13,851 nucleotides of DNA from an uncultured Bacteroidales bacterium. Lineage in GTDB: Bacteria; Bacteroidota; Bacteroidia; Bacteroidales; UBA932. Position 1 is the stretch's first letter, and each line of letters starts with the position of its first letter. Below the pieces are notes generated by a model. It had not been told where the DNA came from and made no database searches. It saw nothing but the letters and a program-made list of their open reading frames with translations. Below, piece after piece: positions 1 to 7,622 of this stretch. Both the position numbers and the translations under genes were made by a program. The stretch spans positions 1-13,851 of the forward strand of contig CABTXO010000013.1 of assembly GCA_902488725.1 (NCBI GenBank). Direction: 5' to 3'.

Positions 1-158
1 CCCAGGTCGCCCTGCCGCACCGGGAAGACTCCGGTCTGCTCAAGGGCATCGACCTGCTGCAAAAGATCAAGGGCGTCTCGACAATCTTCTTCACGAATGA
101 AGACATTGTGAGACACCCCTTGGTCACGAAAATCGTCAAGGCCTTCGAGGCCGACTGA
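1..158 (+). CDS. PhoH-like ATPase, C-terminal end (partial)
   Basis: This is the last 51 codons of a gene whose start lies outside the window; the first full codon is at position 3 and the TGA stop is 156-158. The translated tail begins QVALPHREDSGLLKGIDLL and contains EDIVRHPLVTKIVKAFEAD. The QxxLP...SGL segment and the [DE][IV]VRHPLVxxIVxAfE ending are the hallmark C-terminus of the PhoH family, cytoplasmic P-loop ATPases/putative helicase-nucleases linked to RNA metabolism. The Walker motifs are outside the window, so activity cannot be judged. The stop codon abuts the stop codon of the convergent TPR gene with no bases between them. The family call is confident. Whether this is PhoH proper or a PIN-PhoH (PhoH2-type) fusion cannot be told from this end. 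Confidence 0.85.
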   Translation, partial: QVALPHREDSGLLKGIDLLQKIKGVSTIFFTNEDIVRHPLVTKIVKAFEAD

Positions 159-173
159 TCATTTTCCGAAGGC
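141..173. other. Inverted repeat spanning the convergent phoH/TPR stop codons
   Basis: GCCTTCG (141-147) and CGAAGGC (167-173) form a perfect 7-bp inverted repeat with a 19-nt loop that contains both stop codons (156-158 on +, 159-161 on -). It lacks a clear T-run on either side, so it is not a textbook intrinsic terminator. It could still act as a bidirectional 3'-end hairpin, because there is no intergenic space for anything else. Confidence 0.35.
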
Positions 174-1469
174 GGCGTACTTTTCGTAGCCGGCCTTGAA
201 CTTCGGATCCTGGTCGCGGAAACGGAAGTACACGTTCTTCAGGTACTCGGCGGCCACGGACTTCAGCTGCTCGTCGCGGGCCATCTCGAAGGCCTTCTCG
301 AAAGGCTCGATGCTGGCTTTGAGTTCAGTTTCGAACTGCTGCACCAGGGCCATGTACTTTGCATCATCCAGTTCTGACTGGGCCTTTTCCGACAGCTCGA
401 CGGCCTTGTTGTAGTGCAGTTGGCCTTCACCGAAGAAGCCCCATTCGTACTTGGGATCGATCTCAGCGCACTTGCGGTAGGACTCGATCGCCTTTTCGGC
501 ATCACCCAGTTTGAGATGTGCGTTTCCCTCGACATAGTACAGGGAAGCGTTGTTCGGCTCGTTCTTTTTAGCGTTGTCCAGGAGCTCGAAGAGTTTCTCG
601 GGACTGTCACCACTGTTGACGTAGTAATTGATCAAGCCGATCAGGATGCTCTGGCTTTCCGGGAATTGGGCAAAGCCCTTCTCAAGATAGTCTTTCGCCG
701 CCAGGGCGCCGGCCTTGGACGTGTCGAGTTTCGCGGCGCAGTCGGCGAGTTTCGCAAACACTTCTCCGCCCTCGCCGAAATACTTGTAGTCCAGACACTT
801 CTCAAAAGCGGTCTTGGCCTTGCCGAAATTGCCGAGGTTCCAGGCAGTGAAGCCGGTGTTGTAGAGGGAATTGGTGTCGATGTGTTCGTACGGTTTCTCG
901 GCTGCAGCGGAGTACGCCGCCTCGAACAGGGTGTTCGCCTTTTCGATGTTCCCCAGGGAATAGGCGCTGTAAGCCTCGTTCACATATTTCTCGGCGATCG
1001 TCTTCAGGCCGGCGGTGACATCCTTGGACTTGCCCGGGTCGAGGGCGAAGGCCTTCTTGTACGCTGCGAGGGCCTGCTCGAGGGCGTCCGCATAGACGGG
1101 ATTCGTGACATCCACGATCGCCAGACGGCCGCTTCCGTCGAAGTAGAGGTTCTTGTCCGCATACACTTCCTTGGTGTACTGGACGTTGTTCAGCACGACA
1201 GCCTCGGTGGAGGCCGGCTTGTCGTTCCCCAGCAGGAGTTTGAGCTCCGTCTGGGAGGTCCCCGGAAGGATGTTGCCGGTGGGGGCGTTGTAGGCATTCA
1301 TATAGGCATTCGCCAACTTCAGCCAGGTTGCAGCTTTTGCAGCCTTCTTGGTATTCCGGGTCGCAGCCTGAGCTGTCTCCACGGCCTTCTTGACTGCGTT
1401 TACGTTGGTCTGGGCATTCGCAAACGGTACGGATGCGAGGACTGCCAAAACAATCAAAATCTTTTTCAT
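159..1469 (-). CDS. Secreted tetratricopeptide-repeat protein downstream of gyrA
   Basis: A 436-aa protein with a clear Sec signal peptide: MKK, a hydrophobic stretch ILIVLAVLASVPF, then ANA|Q, with cleavage likely after residue 19. The mature part is alpha-helical. TPR-like units are visible at about 163-196 (NEAYSAYSLGNIEKANTLFE), 202-235 (YNTGFTAWNLGNFGKAKTAF) and 309-342 (YYVEGNAHLKLGDAEKAIES), with a more divergent region at 130-160 and a charged helical C-terminus. There are no catalytic motifs, so a periplasmic scaffold or binding role is inferred. The start lies 30 nt after the gyrA stop on the same strand and I see no TAnnTTTG box in the gap, so co-transcription with gyrA is likely. 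A TPR gene after gyrA is, from memory, a recurrent arrangement in Bacteroidales; its purpose is not known to me. Confidence 0.85.
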   Translation of the reverse strand: MKKILIVLAVLASVPFANAQTNVNAVKKAVETAQAATRNTKKAAKAATWLKLANAYMNAYNAPTGNILPGTSQTELKLLLGNDKPASTEAVVLNNVQYTKEVYADKNLYFDGSGRLAIVDVTNPVYADALEQALAAYKKAFALDPGKSKDVTAGLKTIAEKYVNEAYSAYSLGNIEKANTLFEAAYSAAAEKPYEHIDTNSLYNTGFTAWNLGNFGKAKTAFEKCLDYKYFGEGGEVFAKLADCAAKLDTSKAGALAAKDYLEKGFAQFPESQSILIGLINYYVNSGDSPEKLFELLDNAKKNEPNNASLYYVEGNAHLKLGDAEKAIESYRKCAEIDPKYEWGFFGEGQLHYNKAVELSEKAQSELDDAKYMALVQQFETELKASIEPFEKAFEMARDEQLKSVAAEYLKNVYFRFRDQDPKFKAGYEKYAAFGK

Positions 1470-1499
1470 GACATAAAGGTTTTTAGTTGTATGAATCAG

Positions 1500-4037
1500 T
1501 TAATCTTCGTTGCTGACCGCAGCACCCGATGCCTCGGGCATCTCCGGCTGTTCTTCTTCGTCATTGTTCTTTTCCACGGAGGACACGGCCGCGATGGAGT
1601 CTCCTTCCTTGATGTTGATCAGGATGACGCCCTGCGTCGCGCGTCCTGCCACCCGGATGTCGGAGACTGCCATGCGGATGGCGAGACCGGACTTGTTGAT
1701 GATCATCAGGTCGTCGTTCTCGGTCACATTCTTGATGGCGATCAACTTCCCGGTCTTCTCGGTGATGTTGATGGTCTTCACTCCTTTTCCTCCCCTCCGG
1801 GTGATGCGGTATTCATCGAAATCCGTCCGTTTTCCGAAGCCGTTCTCGCTCACGACCAGCACGGTGTGGTCTGCAGCGTCTTCGGCGGCGGGATTGTAGT
1901 TGATGGCACCGATCACTTCGTCACTCGTCTCAATATTTATGCCACGGACGCCGGTCGAGTTCCGGCCCATCGGTCGGGCGTCCGCTTCCTCGAAGCGGCA
2001 GCAGCGTCCGTCGCGGGCCGCGATGAGGATCTGCTCGCTGCCGTTGGTCAGCAGCGCCTCGATCAGTTCGTCCCCGTCGCGCAGGTTTACGGCGTTGACG
2101 CCGGCCGTGCGCGGACGGGAATAAGCCGTCAGGGACGTCTTCTTGATGATGCCGCGCTTCGTCACGAGCACGATGTAGTTGTCGTTCACATAGTCCTCGT
2201 CCTTGAGAGTCTTGACGTTGATGTACGCCTTGATCTTGTCGTCCGGGATGCTGAGCACATTCTGGATGGCGCGGCCTTTGGAGGCACGGGAGCCTTCCGG
2301 AATTTCATACACCTTCAGCCAGTAGCAGCGTCCGCTCGCCGTGAAGAAGAGCATGGTCGAATGCATGTTGGCGATGTAGATGTGCTCGATGAAGTCCTCG
2401 TCGCGCGTCGCGCTGCCCTTCATGCCCACGCCGCCCCGGTTCTGGATGCGGTATTCCGTGAGCGGGGTGCGCTTGATGTAACCCAGGTGGGAGATGGTGA
2501 TGACCACGTCCTCGTCGGCGTAGAAGTCCTCCGGATTGAATTCTTCCTCGGAAGGATGGATCTCGGTCCGGCGGGGGTCTCCATATTTCTCCTTGAGTTC
2601 CATCGTCTCGGTCTTGACGACCTTCAACTGCTCCTCCACGCTGCCGAGAATCTCGTTGCAGCGGGCGATGAATTTCTCCAGTTCGGCATATTCCGCCTGC
2701 AGTTTCTCGCGCTCGAGGCCGGTCAGCTGGCGCAGGCGCATCTCCACGATCGCCGTCGCCTGGATCTCGGAGAATTCAAACCGGCGCATGAGTTCGGCCT
2801 TGGCTTCGTCCACGCTCTTGGAGTGCCTGATGATGCGCACGATCTCGTCGATGACGTCGATCGCCTTGAGCAATCCTTCAAGAATATGCGCGCGTTTCCG
2901 GGCCTTGTCGAGTTCGAACTTCGTCCGGCGCACGACCACTTCGTGCCGGAAATCGACGAAGTTCGCGATGATTTCCTTCAGGGAAAGCGTATCGGGCCGA
3001 CCGTTCACGAGGGCCACGTTGTTGAACGCGAAGCTCGACTGGAGCTGGGTGTACTTGAACAGCGTGTTCAGCACCACGTTCGAGTTGCTGCCCTGCTTCA
3101 CGCGGATGACCACCCGGACACCCTCGCGGGAGGTTTCGTCGTTGATGTAGGTGATGCCCTCGATTCGCTTGTCCTCCACCATCTGGCCGATCTTCTCGAT
3201 CATGTCCTTCTTGTTGACCATGTACGGGATCTCGGTCACCACGATGGTGTCCTGTCCCCGTTCGTTGGTCTCGATCTCGGTCTTGGCGCGCACGACCACG
3301 CGGCCGCGGCCGGTCTCGTAGGCTTCCTTGATGCCGCTCAGGCCCATGACGATGCCGCCGGTCGGGAAGTCGGGTCCCTTGATGTGCTGCATCAGGCCGT
3401 CGGTGTCGATGTCCGGATTGTCGATGAAGGCGCAGATCGCGTCACAGCACTCGCCCAGGTTGTGGGGGGCCATGTTGGTCGCCATGCCGACGGCGATGCC
3501 GGAAGCTCCGTTCAGGAGCAGCAGCGGGGCCTTGGTCGGCAGGACCGTGGGTTCCTCGATCGTATCGTCAAAATTCAGCGCGAAATCGACGGTGTCCTTG
3601 TCCAGATCCCCGAGGATGTCGTCCGCCATCCGGGCGAGCTTCGCCTCGGTGTACCGCATGGCCGCGACCGGGTCGCCGTCCATGGACCCGAAGTTGCCCT
3701 GGCCCCAGACCAGCGGATACCGCTGGTTCCAATCCTGCGCCAGACGCGCCATGGCATCGTAGACGGAAGAATCGCCGTGCGGGTGGAACTTTCCCAGCAC
3801 CTCGCCGACGATTCTTGCAGATTTCTTCGTCTGTCCCGAATAACTCAAACCCAAGCCCTCCATGCCGAAGAGGACCCGCCGCTGAACCGGCTTGAGTCCG
3901 TCCCGGACATCCGGGAGTGCGCGGGACACGATCACGGACATCGAGTAGTCGATGTACGCAGACCGCATCTCACGGTCGATCTCGACCGGTTCGATGATTC
4001 CGTATCGTGCTTCTGTATTTTTTTCTTCGCGCTCCAT
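1500..4037 (-). CDS. gyrA: DNA gyrase subunit A
   Basis: An 845-aa DNA-cleaving subunit of the type IIA topoisomerase that introduces negative supercoils together with GyrB. With the start at 4037, the catalytic tyrosine is Y129 in AAMRYTE. The quinolone-determining region reads [10 protein letters not shown] with S90 and D94, matching E. coli S83 and D87, so the usual resistance changes are absent. The winged-helix/tower core runs to about residue 500 and a six-bladed beta-pinwheel follows. In the canonical GyrA-box position the sequence is QNRGGVG (532-538); a better RRGGKG stands in a later blade (747-752). An acidic tail (about 815-845) ends the protein. The open frame continues upstream to 4112, but that extension overlaps a strong promoter box, so I place the start at 4037 (MEREEKN); ATG 4043 (MFMEREEKN) is an alternative. 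It is divergent from clpC and followed by a TPR gene. Confidence 0.97.
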   Translation of the reverse strand: MEREEKNTEARYGIIEPVEIDREMRSAYIDYSMSVIVSRALPDVRDGLKPVQRRVLFGMEGLGLSYSGQTKKSARIVGEVLGKFHPHGDSSVYDAMARLAQDWNQRYPLVWGQGNFGSMDGDPVAAMRYTEAKLARMADDILGDLDKDTVDFALNFDDTIEEPTVLPTKAPLLLLNGASGIAVGMATNMAPHNLGECCDAICAFIDNPDIDTDGLMQHIKGPDFPTGGIVMGLSGIKEAYETGRGRVVVRAKTEIETNERGQDTIVVTEIPYMVNKKDMIEKIGQMVEDKRIEGITYINDETSREGVRVVIRVKQGSNSNVVLNTLFKYTQLQSSFAFNNVALVNGRPDTLSLKEIIANFVDFRHEVVVRRTKFELDKARKRAHILEGLLKAIDVIDEIVRIIRHSKSVDEAKAELMRRFEFSEIQATAIVEMRLRQLTGLEREKLQAEYAELEKFIARCNEILGSVEEQLKVVKTETMELKEKYGDPRRTEIHPSEEEFNPEDFYADEDVVITISHLGYIKRTPLTEYRIQNRGGVGMKGSATRDEDFIEHIYIANMHSTMLFFTASGRCYWLKVYEIPEGSRASKGRAIQNVLSIPDDKIKAYINVKTLKDEDYVNDNYIVLVTKRGIIKKTSLTAYSRPRTAGVNAVNLRDGDELIEALLTNGSEQILIAARDGRCCRFEEADARPMGRNSTGVRGINIETSDEVIGAINYNPAAEDAADHTVLVVSENGFGKRTDFDEYRITRRGGKGVKTINITEKTGKLIAIKNVTENDDLMIINKSGLAIRMAVSDIRVAGRATQGVILINIKEGDSIAAVSSVEKNNDEEEQPEMPEASGAAVSNED

Positions 4038-4072
4038 AAACATTCCTGAAAATTCTCTTTGATATAAACATA

Positions 4073-4104
4073 CAAAATTAGAAAAAAATAAATTGACTAA
4101 CGAA
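4073..4104 (-). promoter_or_regulatory. Probable gyrA promoter (Bacteroidota type)
   Basis: On the minus strand TAATTTTG (4080-4073) is a perfect match to the Bacteroidota -7 consensus TAnnTTTG. A weak -33 element, TTCG (4104-4101), lies 20 nt upstream within an AT-rich stretch. The inferred transcript would begin near 4066 and leave a 5' UTR of about 30 nt before ATG 4037. This argues against translation starting at 4112. Confidence 0.65.
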
Positions 4105-4305
4105 TATTTCACCTAAAGACGTATCTGGGCAGCAGTATGGCGCATGGAGTCGACAACGTTGTCCTTATGAACCGTCGGGACATGAGACGTGTCGACCTTC
4201 TGCGGGGTTTCCCGATGGACAGCGCAGCGGTCATGCCGGAAAGACGTTTTTCATCGGACGGCACACACACTTCTTCCGGGATTTGAAGCGTTGTCCGCAC
4301 GGATA
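4105..4305. other. GC-rich spacer between divergent gyrA and clpC promoters
   Basis: About 200 bp lie between the two outward-facing promoters and so should belong to neither mRNA leader. They are markedly richer in G+C than the flanking AT-rich promoter DNA. A 49-codon ATG frame runs on + from 4137 to 4286 (starts MAHGVDNVVL) and another open frame runs on -, but neither shows the strong G/C third-position bias of the real genes here, and I recognise no protein. The main structure is the inverted repeat at 4149-4196. The stretch may be a regulatory region, an RNA gene or a decayed gene. Confidence 0.4.
4149..4196. repeat. Imperfect inverted repeat / potential long stem-loop
   Basis: The left arm GTCGACAACGTTGTCC (4149-4164) pairs with the right arm GGACA (4178-4182) plus ACGTGTCGAC (4187-4196), with a 1-nt bulge (extra A on the left) and a 4-nt bulge (TGAG on the right), giving about 15 base pairs around a 13-nt loop. 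The left arm also contains the perfect 12-bp palindrome GACAACGTTGTC (4152-4163), a possible operator for a dimeric regulator. It is centred between the gyrA and clpC promoters. Confidence 0.5.
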
Positions 4306-4335
4306 TTGCAAAATGAGATGATTTTGATAAATTTG
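4306..4335 (+). promoter_or_regulatory. Probable clpC promoter (Bacteroidota type)
   Basis: TAAATTTG (4328-4335) matches the -7 consensus TAnnTTTG, and TTG (4306-4308, in ATATTGC) sits 19 nt upstream where the -33 TTG element is expected. The transcript would start about 20 nt before ATG 4361. There is no obvious CIRCE- or CtsR-like operator beside it. Confidence 0.65.
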
Positions 4336-4360
4336 TAAGATAGTCAAGCAAAAGATCATT

Positions 4361-6724
4361 ATGGAAATCAAGATATCAGACGAACTGAACAGCATCATCC
4401 GCTATGCGCGCGAAGAAGCGATGCGGACGGGCAGCTACGGCATCGGGCCGGACCACCTGTTTCTGGGCGTGATGCGTTACGGAGAGAACGACGCCTGCCG
4501 CGTGATGGCAGGACTGGGTGTCGACCTGACCGAGTTCAAGCGGTTCATCGACAGCCACATCTTCACGAACGAATCCATCCCGTTCTCGGAAGCGGACAAG
4601 ATTTCGTTCACGCGCTATGCCCAGAATGTGCTGAGCATCACGGTGATGGAGGCCTCGAAGATGAATTCGCATGAAGCCTCTTCGCTCCACTTGCTGCTCG
4701 CCCTGTGCCGCACCACGGAGAATTACGGCCAGGCCTACCTGCGCCAGCACGGCGTGGACTACGGCCGGATGCTGGCCTACATGCGGAACGAAGGGATGCT
4801 CGCGCAGAACGCACCGTCCGAAGCCGCCGGGGAGGAGGACGCCGACGAGGCGGAAGAAGGAGGCGGAACTGCGCAGGACGGAAAGACGGGCAAGATGAAG
4901 ATCGAGGACTTCGGCTACGACCTGACCAAGGCGGCTGCGGAAGGGAAACTCGATCCGGTGGTCGGCCGGGACCAGGAGATCGCCCGGGTGATCGAGATCC
5001 TGGGCCGGCGCAAGAAGAACAATCCGATGCTCATCGGGGAACCGGGCGTCGGCAAGTCCGCCATCGTGGAGGGCATCGCCCTGCGCATCGCGGGCGGGAG
5101 CATCTCCCCGGCCCTGGCGAAGAAACGCCTCATTTCCCTGGACATCGCCTCGGTGGTGGCCGGGACCAAGTACCGGGGAGACTTCGAGAAGCGGCTGAAG
5201 GCCATCATCAAGGAGGCGGGCACCAATCCCGACATCATCCTGTTCATCGACGAATTCCACACCATCGTGGGTGCCGGCGGAGCCCAGGGCAGTCTGGATG
5301 CCGCGAATATGCTCAAACCCGCCCTTGCCCGCGGGGAGATCCAGTGCATCGGGGCCACGACCATGGACGAGTTCGCTAAGATCGTGGAGAAGGACGGCGC
5401 CCTCGACCGGCGGTTCCAGAAGATCGTGGTCGAACCCACGGACATTCCCCAGACCATCTCCATCCTCAACAACATCAAGGACAACTACGAAGACTTCCAC
5501 AAGGTGACCTACACCGAGGAAGCCCTGGAAGCCTGCGCCCGTCTGACCGACCGGTACGTGACCGACAAGTTCCTGCCCGACAAGGCGATCGACGCCATGG
5601 ACGAGGCGGGGTCGATGATCCGGCTCAACCTCACCAAGGACAAGCGGACCGGAAACGCCGTGGATGCCGAGGACATCGCCACGGTGGTCTCCAAGATGAC
5701 CGGCATCCCGGTCAACAAGGTCGCCGAGACCGAGGGCAACCGGATTCTGAAGATGAGGGCGCGGCTCCAGGGCCGCATCGTCGGGCAGGACGCCGCCATC
5801 GACAAAGTCGTGCGGGCCATCCAGCGCAACCGCGCGGGGCTGAAGGACCCGAACCGCCCGATCGGCACCTTCCTGTTCTTCGGGCCCACCGGCGTGGGCA
5901 AGACCCAGCTCGCCAAGTGCCTGGCGGAATATCTCTTCGACTCCGAGGAGAACATGGTCCGGATCGACATGAGCGAATACATGGAGAAATTCACGGTCTC
6001 GCGCCTCATCGGGGCGCCTCCCGGCTACGTGGGCTACGAAGAGGGCGGCCAGCTCAGCGAGCGGGTACGCCGCAAGCCCTACTGCGTGGTGCTCCTCGAC
6101 GAAATCGAGAAGGCCCATCCGGACATATTCAACGTGCTCCTGCAGGTGCTGGACGACGGCCACCTGACGGACAGCAACGGCCGCGTGGTGAACTTCAAGA
6201 ACACCATCGTGATCATGACGTCCAACGTGGGCAGCCGGGAGCTGGATGAATATGGCAGCGGCGTGGGCTTCGCCACGGCCGGCAAGAACGTGAGCCAGAA
6301 CCGGCAGAGCGTCCTGGAGAAGGCCATCAAGAAATCATTCCCGCCGGAATTCATCAACCGGGTGGACGAGCAGGTGTTCTTCAACACCCTGACCAAGAAG
6401 GACATCGAGCAGATCATCGACATCGAACTCAAGGATCTGCGCGAGCGGGCCGCGGAGGCGGGCTACAAACTGACGATCACGCCGACCGCCAAGAAGTTCA
6501 TCGCGGAAGCCGGATACGATCCGGCCTTCGGTGCGCGGCCGCTCAAGCGCGCCGTGATGCGGTACGTGGAAGATCCGGTGTCGGAGTTCATCATCTCCGA
6601 CCGCATCCTGCAAGGAAAGCGGAAGAAGGGCTCGACGGAACTCCGGACGCTCCGGGTCGGGCTGACGGCCGACAAGGAGAACACCCTGGTGTCCCTGAAG
6701 GAGGCCGAGGCAGTGGGGAGTTAG
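4361..6724 (+). CDS. clpC: ClpC-type AAA+ unfoldase (Clp protease ATPase) lacking the middle domain
   Basis: A 787-aa Hsp100 that unfolds substrates for ClpP. A double Clp-N repeat fills about 1-148, followed by an acidic linker (about 152-179). The D1 AAA+ module has Walker A GEPGVGKS (226-233), Walker B IILFIDE (292-298) and LDRRFQ (348-353). D2 has Walker A GPTGVGKT (508-515), Walker B CVVLLDE (575-581) and GAPPGYVGYEEGGQLSE. A VGF tripeptide (635-637) fits the ClpP-docking loop, so this is not a ClpB disaggregase. Between DEAGS (414-418) and VDAEDIATVV (434-443) there are only about 15 residues, where ClpC normally carries a roughly 45-50 residue coiled-coil M domain with a UVR motif; the protein is shorter than the usual 810-850 aa accordingly. 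It is thus ClpA-like in plan but ClpC-like in sequence and locus. The stop TAG overlaps the stop of a convergent small ORF. Confidence 0.93.
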   Translation: MEIKISDELNSIIRYAREEAMRTGSYGIGPDHLFLGVMRYGENDACRVMAGLGVDLTEFKRFIDSHIFTNESIPFSEADKISFTRYAQNVLSITVMEASKMNSHEASSLHLLLALCRTTENYGQAYLRQHGVDYGRMLAYMRNEGMLAQNAPSEAAGEEDADEAEEGGGTAQDGKTGKMKIEDFGYDLTKAAAEGKLDPVVGRDQEIARVIEILGRRKKNNPMLIGEPGVGKSAIVEGIALRIAGGSISPALAKKRLISLDIASVVAGTKYRGDFEKRLKAIIKEAGTNPDIILFIDEFHTIVGAGGAQGSLDAANMLKPALARGEIQCIGATTMDEFAKIVEKDGALDRRFQKIVVEPTDIPQTISILNNIKDNYEDFHKVTYTEEALEACARLTDRYVTDKFLPDKAIDAMDEAGSMIRLNLTKDKRTGNAVDAEDIATVVSKMTGIPVNKVAETEGNRILKMRARLQGRIVGQDAAIDKVVRAIQRNRAGLKDPNRPIGTFLFFGPTGVGKTQLAKCLAEYLFDSEENMVRIDMSEYMEKFTVSRLIGAPPGYVGYEEGGQLSERVRRKPYCVVLLDEIEKAHPDIFNVLLQVLDDGHLTDSNGRVVNFKNTIVIMTSNVGSRELDEYGSGVGFATAGKNVSQNRQSVLEKAIKKSFPPEFINRVDEQVFFNTLTKKDIEQIIDIELKDLRERAAEAGYKLTITPTAKKFIAEAGYDPAFGARPLKRAVMRYVEDPVSEFIISDRILQGKRKKGSTELRTLRVGLTADKENTLVSLKEAEAVGS

Positions 6725-6849
6725 GCGGCCCGGACGATGTCGGTGATCTCCAGCCCCATGTCTCCGATCATGTCCTGCAGCTGGACGAAGGAGGATTCGG
6801 AAGAAATCAGGGCGGCGAGGTTGTCGAGATTGAAGGCTGTGTTTTTCAT
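6721..6849 (-). CDS. Putative 42-aa small protein convergent with clpC
   Basis: An ATG frame of 42 codons plus TAA (complement of 6721-6723). It begins MKNTAFNLDNLAALISSESS and ends MGLEITDIVRAA; it is acidic, cysteine-free, with spaced aliphatic residues suggesting an amphipathic helix. I do not recognise a family. Support for it being real: about 80% of its codons end in G or C, as in the neighbouring genes; an in-frame TAA closes it five codons upstream of the ATG, so it is not the tail of a larger gene; and a perfect TACCTTTG -7 box stands about 30 nt before the ATG. Its stop codon overlaps the clpC stop (TTAG), a compact tail-to-tail arrangement. No Shine-Dalgarno sequence is needed in this phylum. 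Chance occurrence cannot be excluded for a frame this short. Confidence 0.5.
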   Translation of the reverse strand: MKNTAFNLDNLAALISSESSFVQLQDMIGDMGLEITDIVRAA

Positions 6850-6879
6850 GGCAATATGCTTTTATTTCATTTTCCAAGG

Positions 6880-6887
6880 CAAAGGTA
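6880..6887 (-). promoter_or_regulatory. Candidate -7 box for the 42-aa ORF
   Basis: The minus strand reads TACCTTTG (6887-6880), a full match to TAnnTTTG, with a transcript start expected about 25 nt before the ATG at 6849. A TTTG lies upstream, but the spacer is only about 14-15 nt, shorter than the roughly 19 nt expected, so the -33 element is weak or absent. Confidence 0.45.
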
Positions 6888-6935
6888 CGGCGACATTGTG
6901 CCAAAATAGGTAACACACGAAGAAATATTCAAAAA

Positions 6936-7607
6936 ATGACACTTTCGACAAAACTTGCGATCTTCGACTTGGACGGGACCCTGCTGGACACCCGGGACGA
7001 TCTGGCGTACGCCTGCAACCATGCGCTGGAAGCCCTTGGCTACCCCGGCCATCCGCTGCAGGCCTACAACACGATGGTCGGGCGGGGCATCCGGAACCTG
7101 TTCCGGGCCGCACTGCCGCAGGAGCGGGTGAACAGGGAGAACCTGGACCGGATGACGGAGGTGTTCGTTCCTTACTACAACGCACACATTGCCGACCGCA
7201 CACGGCCCTATCCCGGCATCGCGGGCATGCTGGACCGGATCACGAAAGCGGGCGTGACGGTCGCGCTGGCCTCCAACAAATATCAGGAAGGGGCCGAACT
7301 GTTGATGGCCCGCTTCTTTCCGAAGATCCACTTCGCACGGATCCTGGGACAGCGGGAAGGACATCCGATCAAGCCGGACCCGGGAATCGTGTTCCAGTGC
7401 ATGGGCACAGTGCCGGACATCCGGAAAGAAGAGGTGGTCTACGCCGGAGATTCGGACGTGGACATGCAGACCGGCGCGAACGCAGGCGTCCGGACCGCCG
7501 GGGTGCTCTGGGGATTCCGGACACGGGCCGAACTGGAGGCCTACCGGCCCTGGCTGCTGGCCGCGGACGTGCCGGAACTGGAAAACGCGCTGTTGAAAGA
7601 GGGATGA
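6936..7607 (+). CDS. HAD-superfamily phosphatase, phosphoglycolate phosphatase-like
   Basis: A 223-aa cytoplasmic hydrolase. HAD motif I is FDLDGTLLDT (nucleophile D11, acid D13), motif II contains S113 in LASNK, motif III is K146 in KPDP, and motif IV is GDSDVD (171-176) with Mg-binding acidic residues. An alpha-helical cap follows motif I (about 20-95), which makes it a subfamily IA enzyme, and GVLWGFR near the end is typical of Gph-like members. The substrate, 2-phosphoglycolate or another small phosphoester or nucleotide, is inferred from family resemblance only. I see no good TAnnTTTG box directly upstream. Its TGA stop overlaps an ATG (ATGA, 7604-7607) that opens the frame leading into the lipoprotein gene. 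A short GC hairpin follows at 7623-7637. Confidence 0.85.
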   Translation: MTLSTKLAIFDLDGTLLDTRDDLAYACNHALEALGYPGHPLQAYNTMVGRGIRNLFRAALPQERVNRENLDRMTEVFVPYYNAHIADRTRPYPGIAGMLDRITKAGVTVALASNKYQEGAELLMARFFPKIHFARILGQREGHPIKPDPGIVFQCMGTVPDIRKEEVVYAGDSDVDMQTGANAGVRTAGVLWGFRTRAELEAYRPWLLAADVPELENALLKEG

Positions 7608-7622
7608 AAACGGGGACGTCCG

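Noticed and set aside
414..4049. A 1211-codon open frame on + across the TPR and gyrA genes
   Set aside because: It is antisense to two well-supported genes, crosses their intergenic gap, has low-complexity His/Asp/Val/Arg/Leu-rich composition and no domain; such long shadows are common in GC-rich coding DNA.
4137..4286. A 49-codon ORF on + (MAHGVDNVVL...)
   Set aside because: Only about 60% of codons end in G/C against more than 80% in real genes here, and there is no good -7 box upstream; mentioned only as content of the spacer.
4109..4351. An 80-codon minus-strand ORF in the gyrA/clpC intergenic region
   Set aside because: It starts inside the clpC promoter region, runs into the gyrA promoter region, lacks the G/C third-position bias, and resembles no protein.
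4376..6163. A 595-codon minus-strand frame opposite clpC, and similar long frames opposite the AI-2E, SGNH and MATE genes
   Set aside because: They mirror the codon structure of the sense genes and contain no recognisable motif; the sense proteins are certain.
6721..6849. FNLD near the start of the 42-aa ORF, the motif of class I lanthipeptide leaders
   Set aside because: There is no cysteine in the peptide and no lanthipeptide dehydratase, cyclase or processing transporter nearby; a four-residue match is expected by chance.
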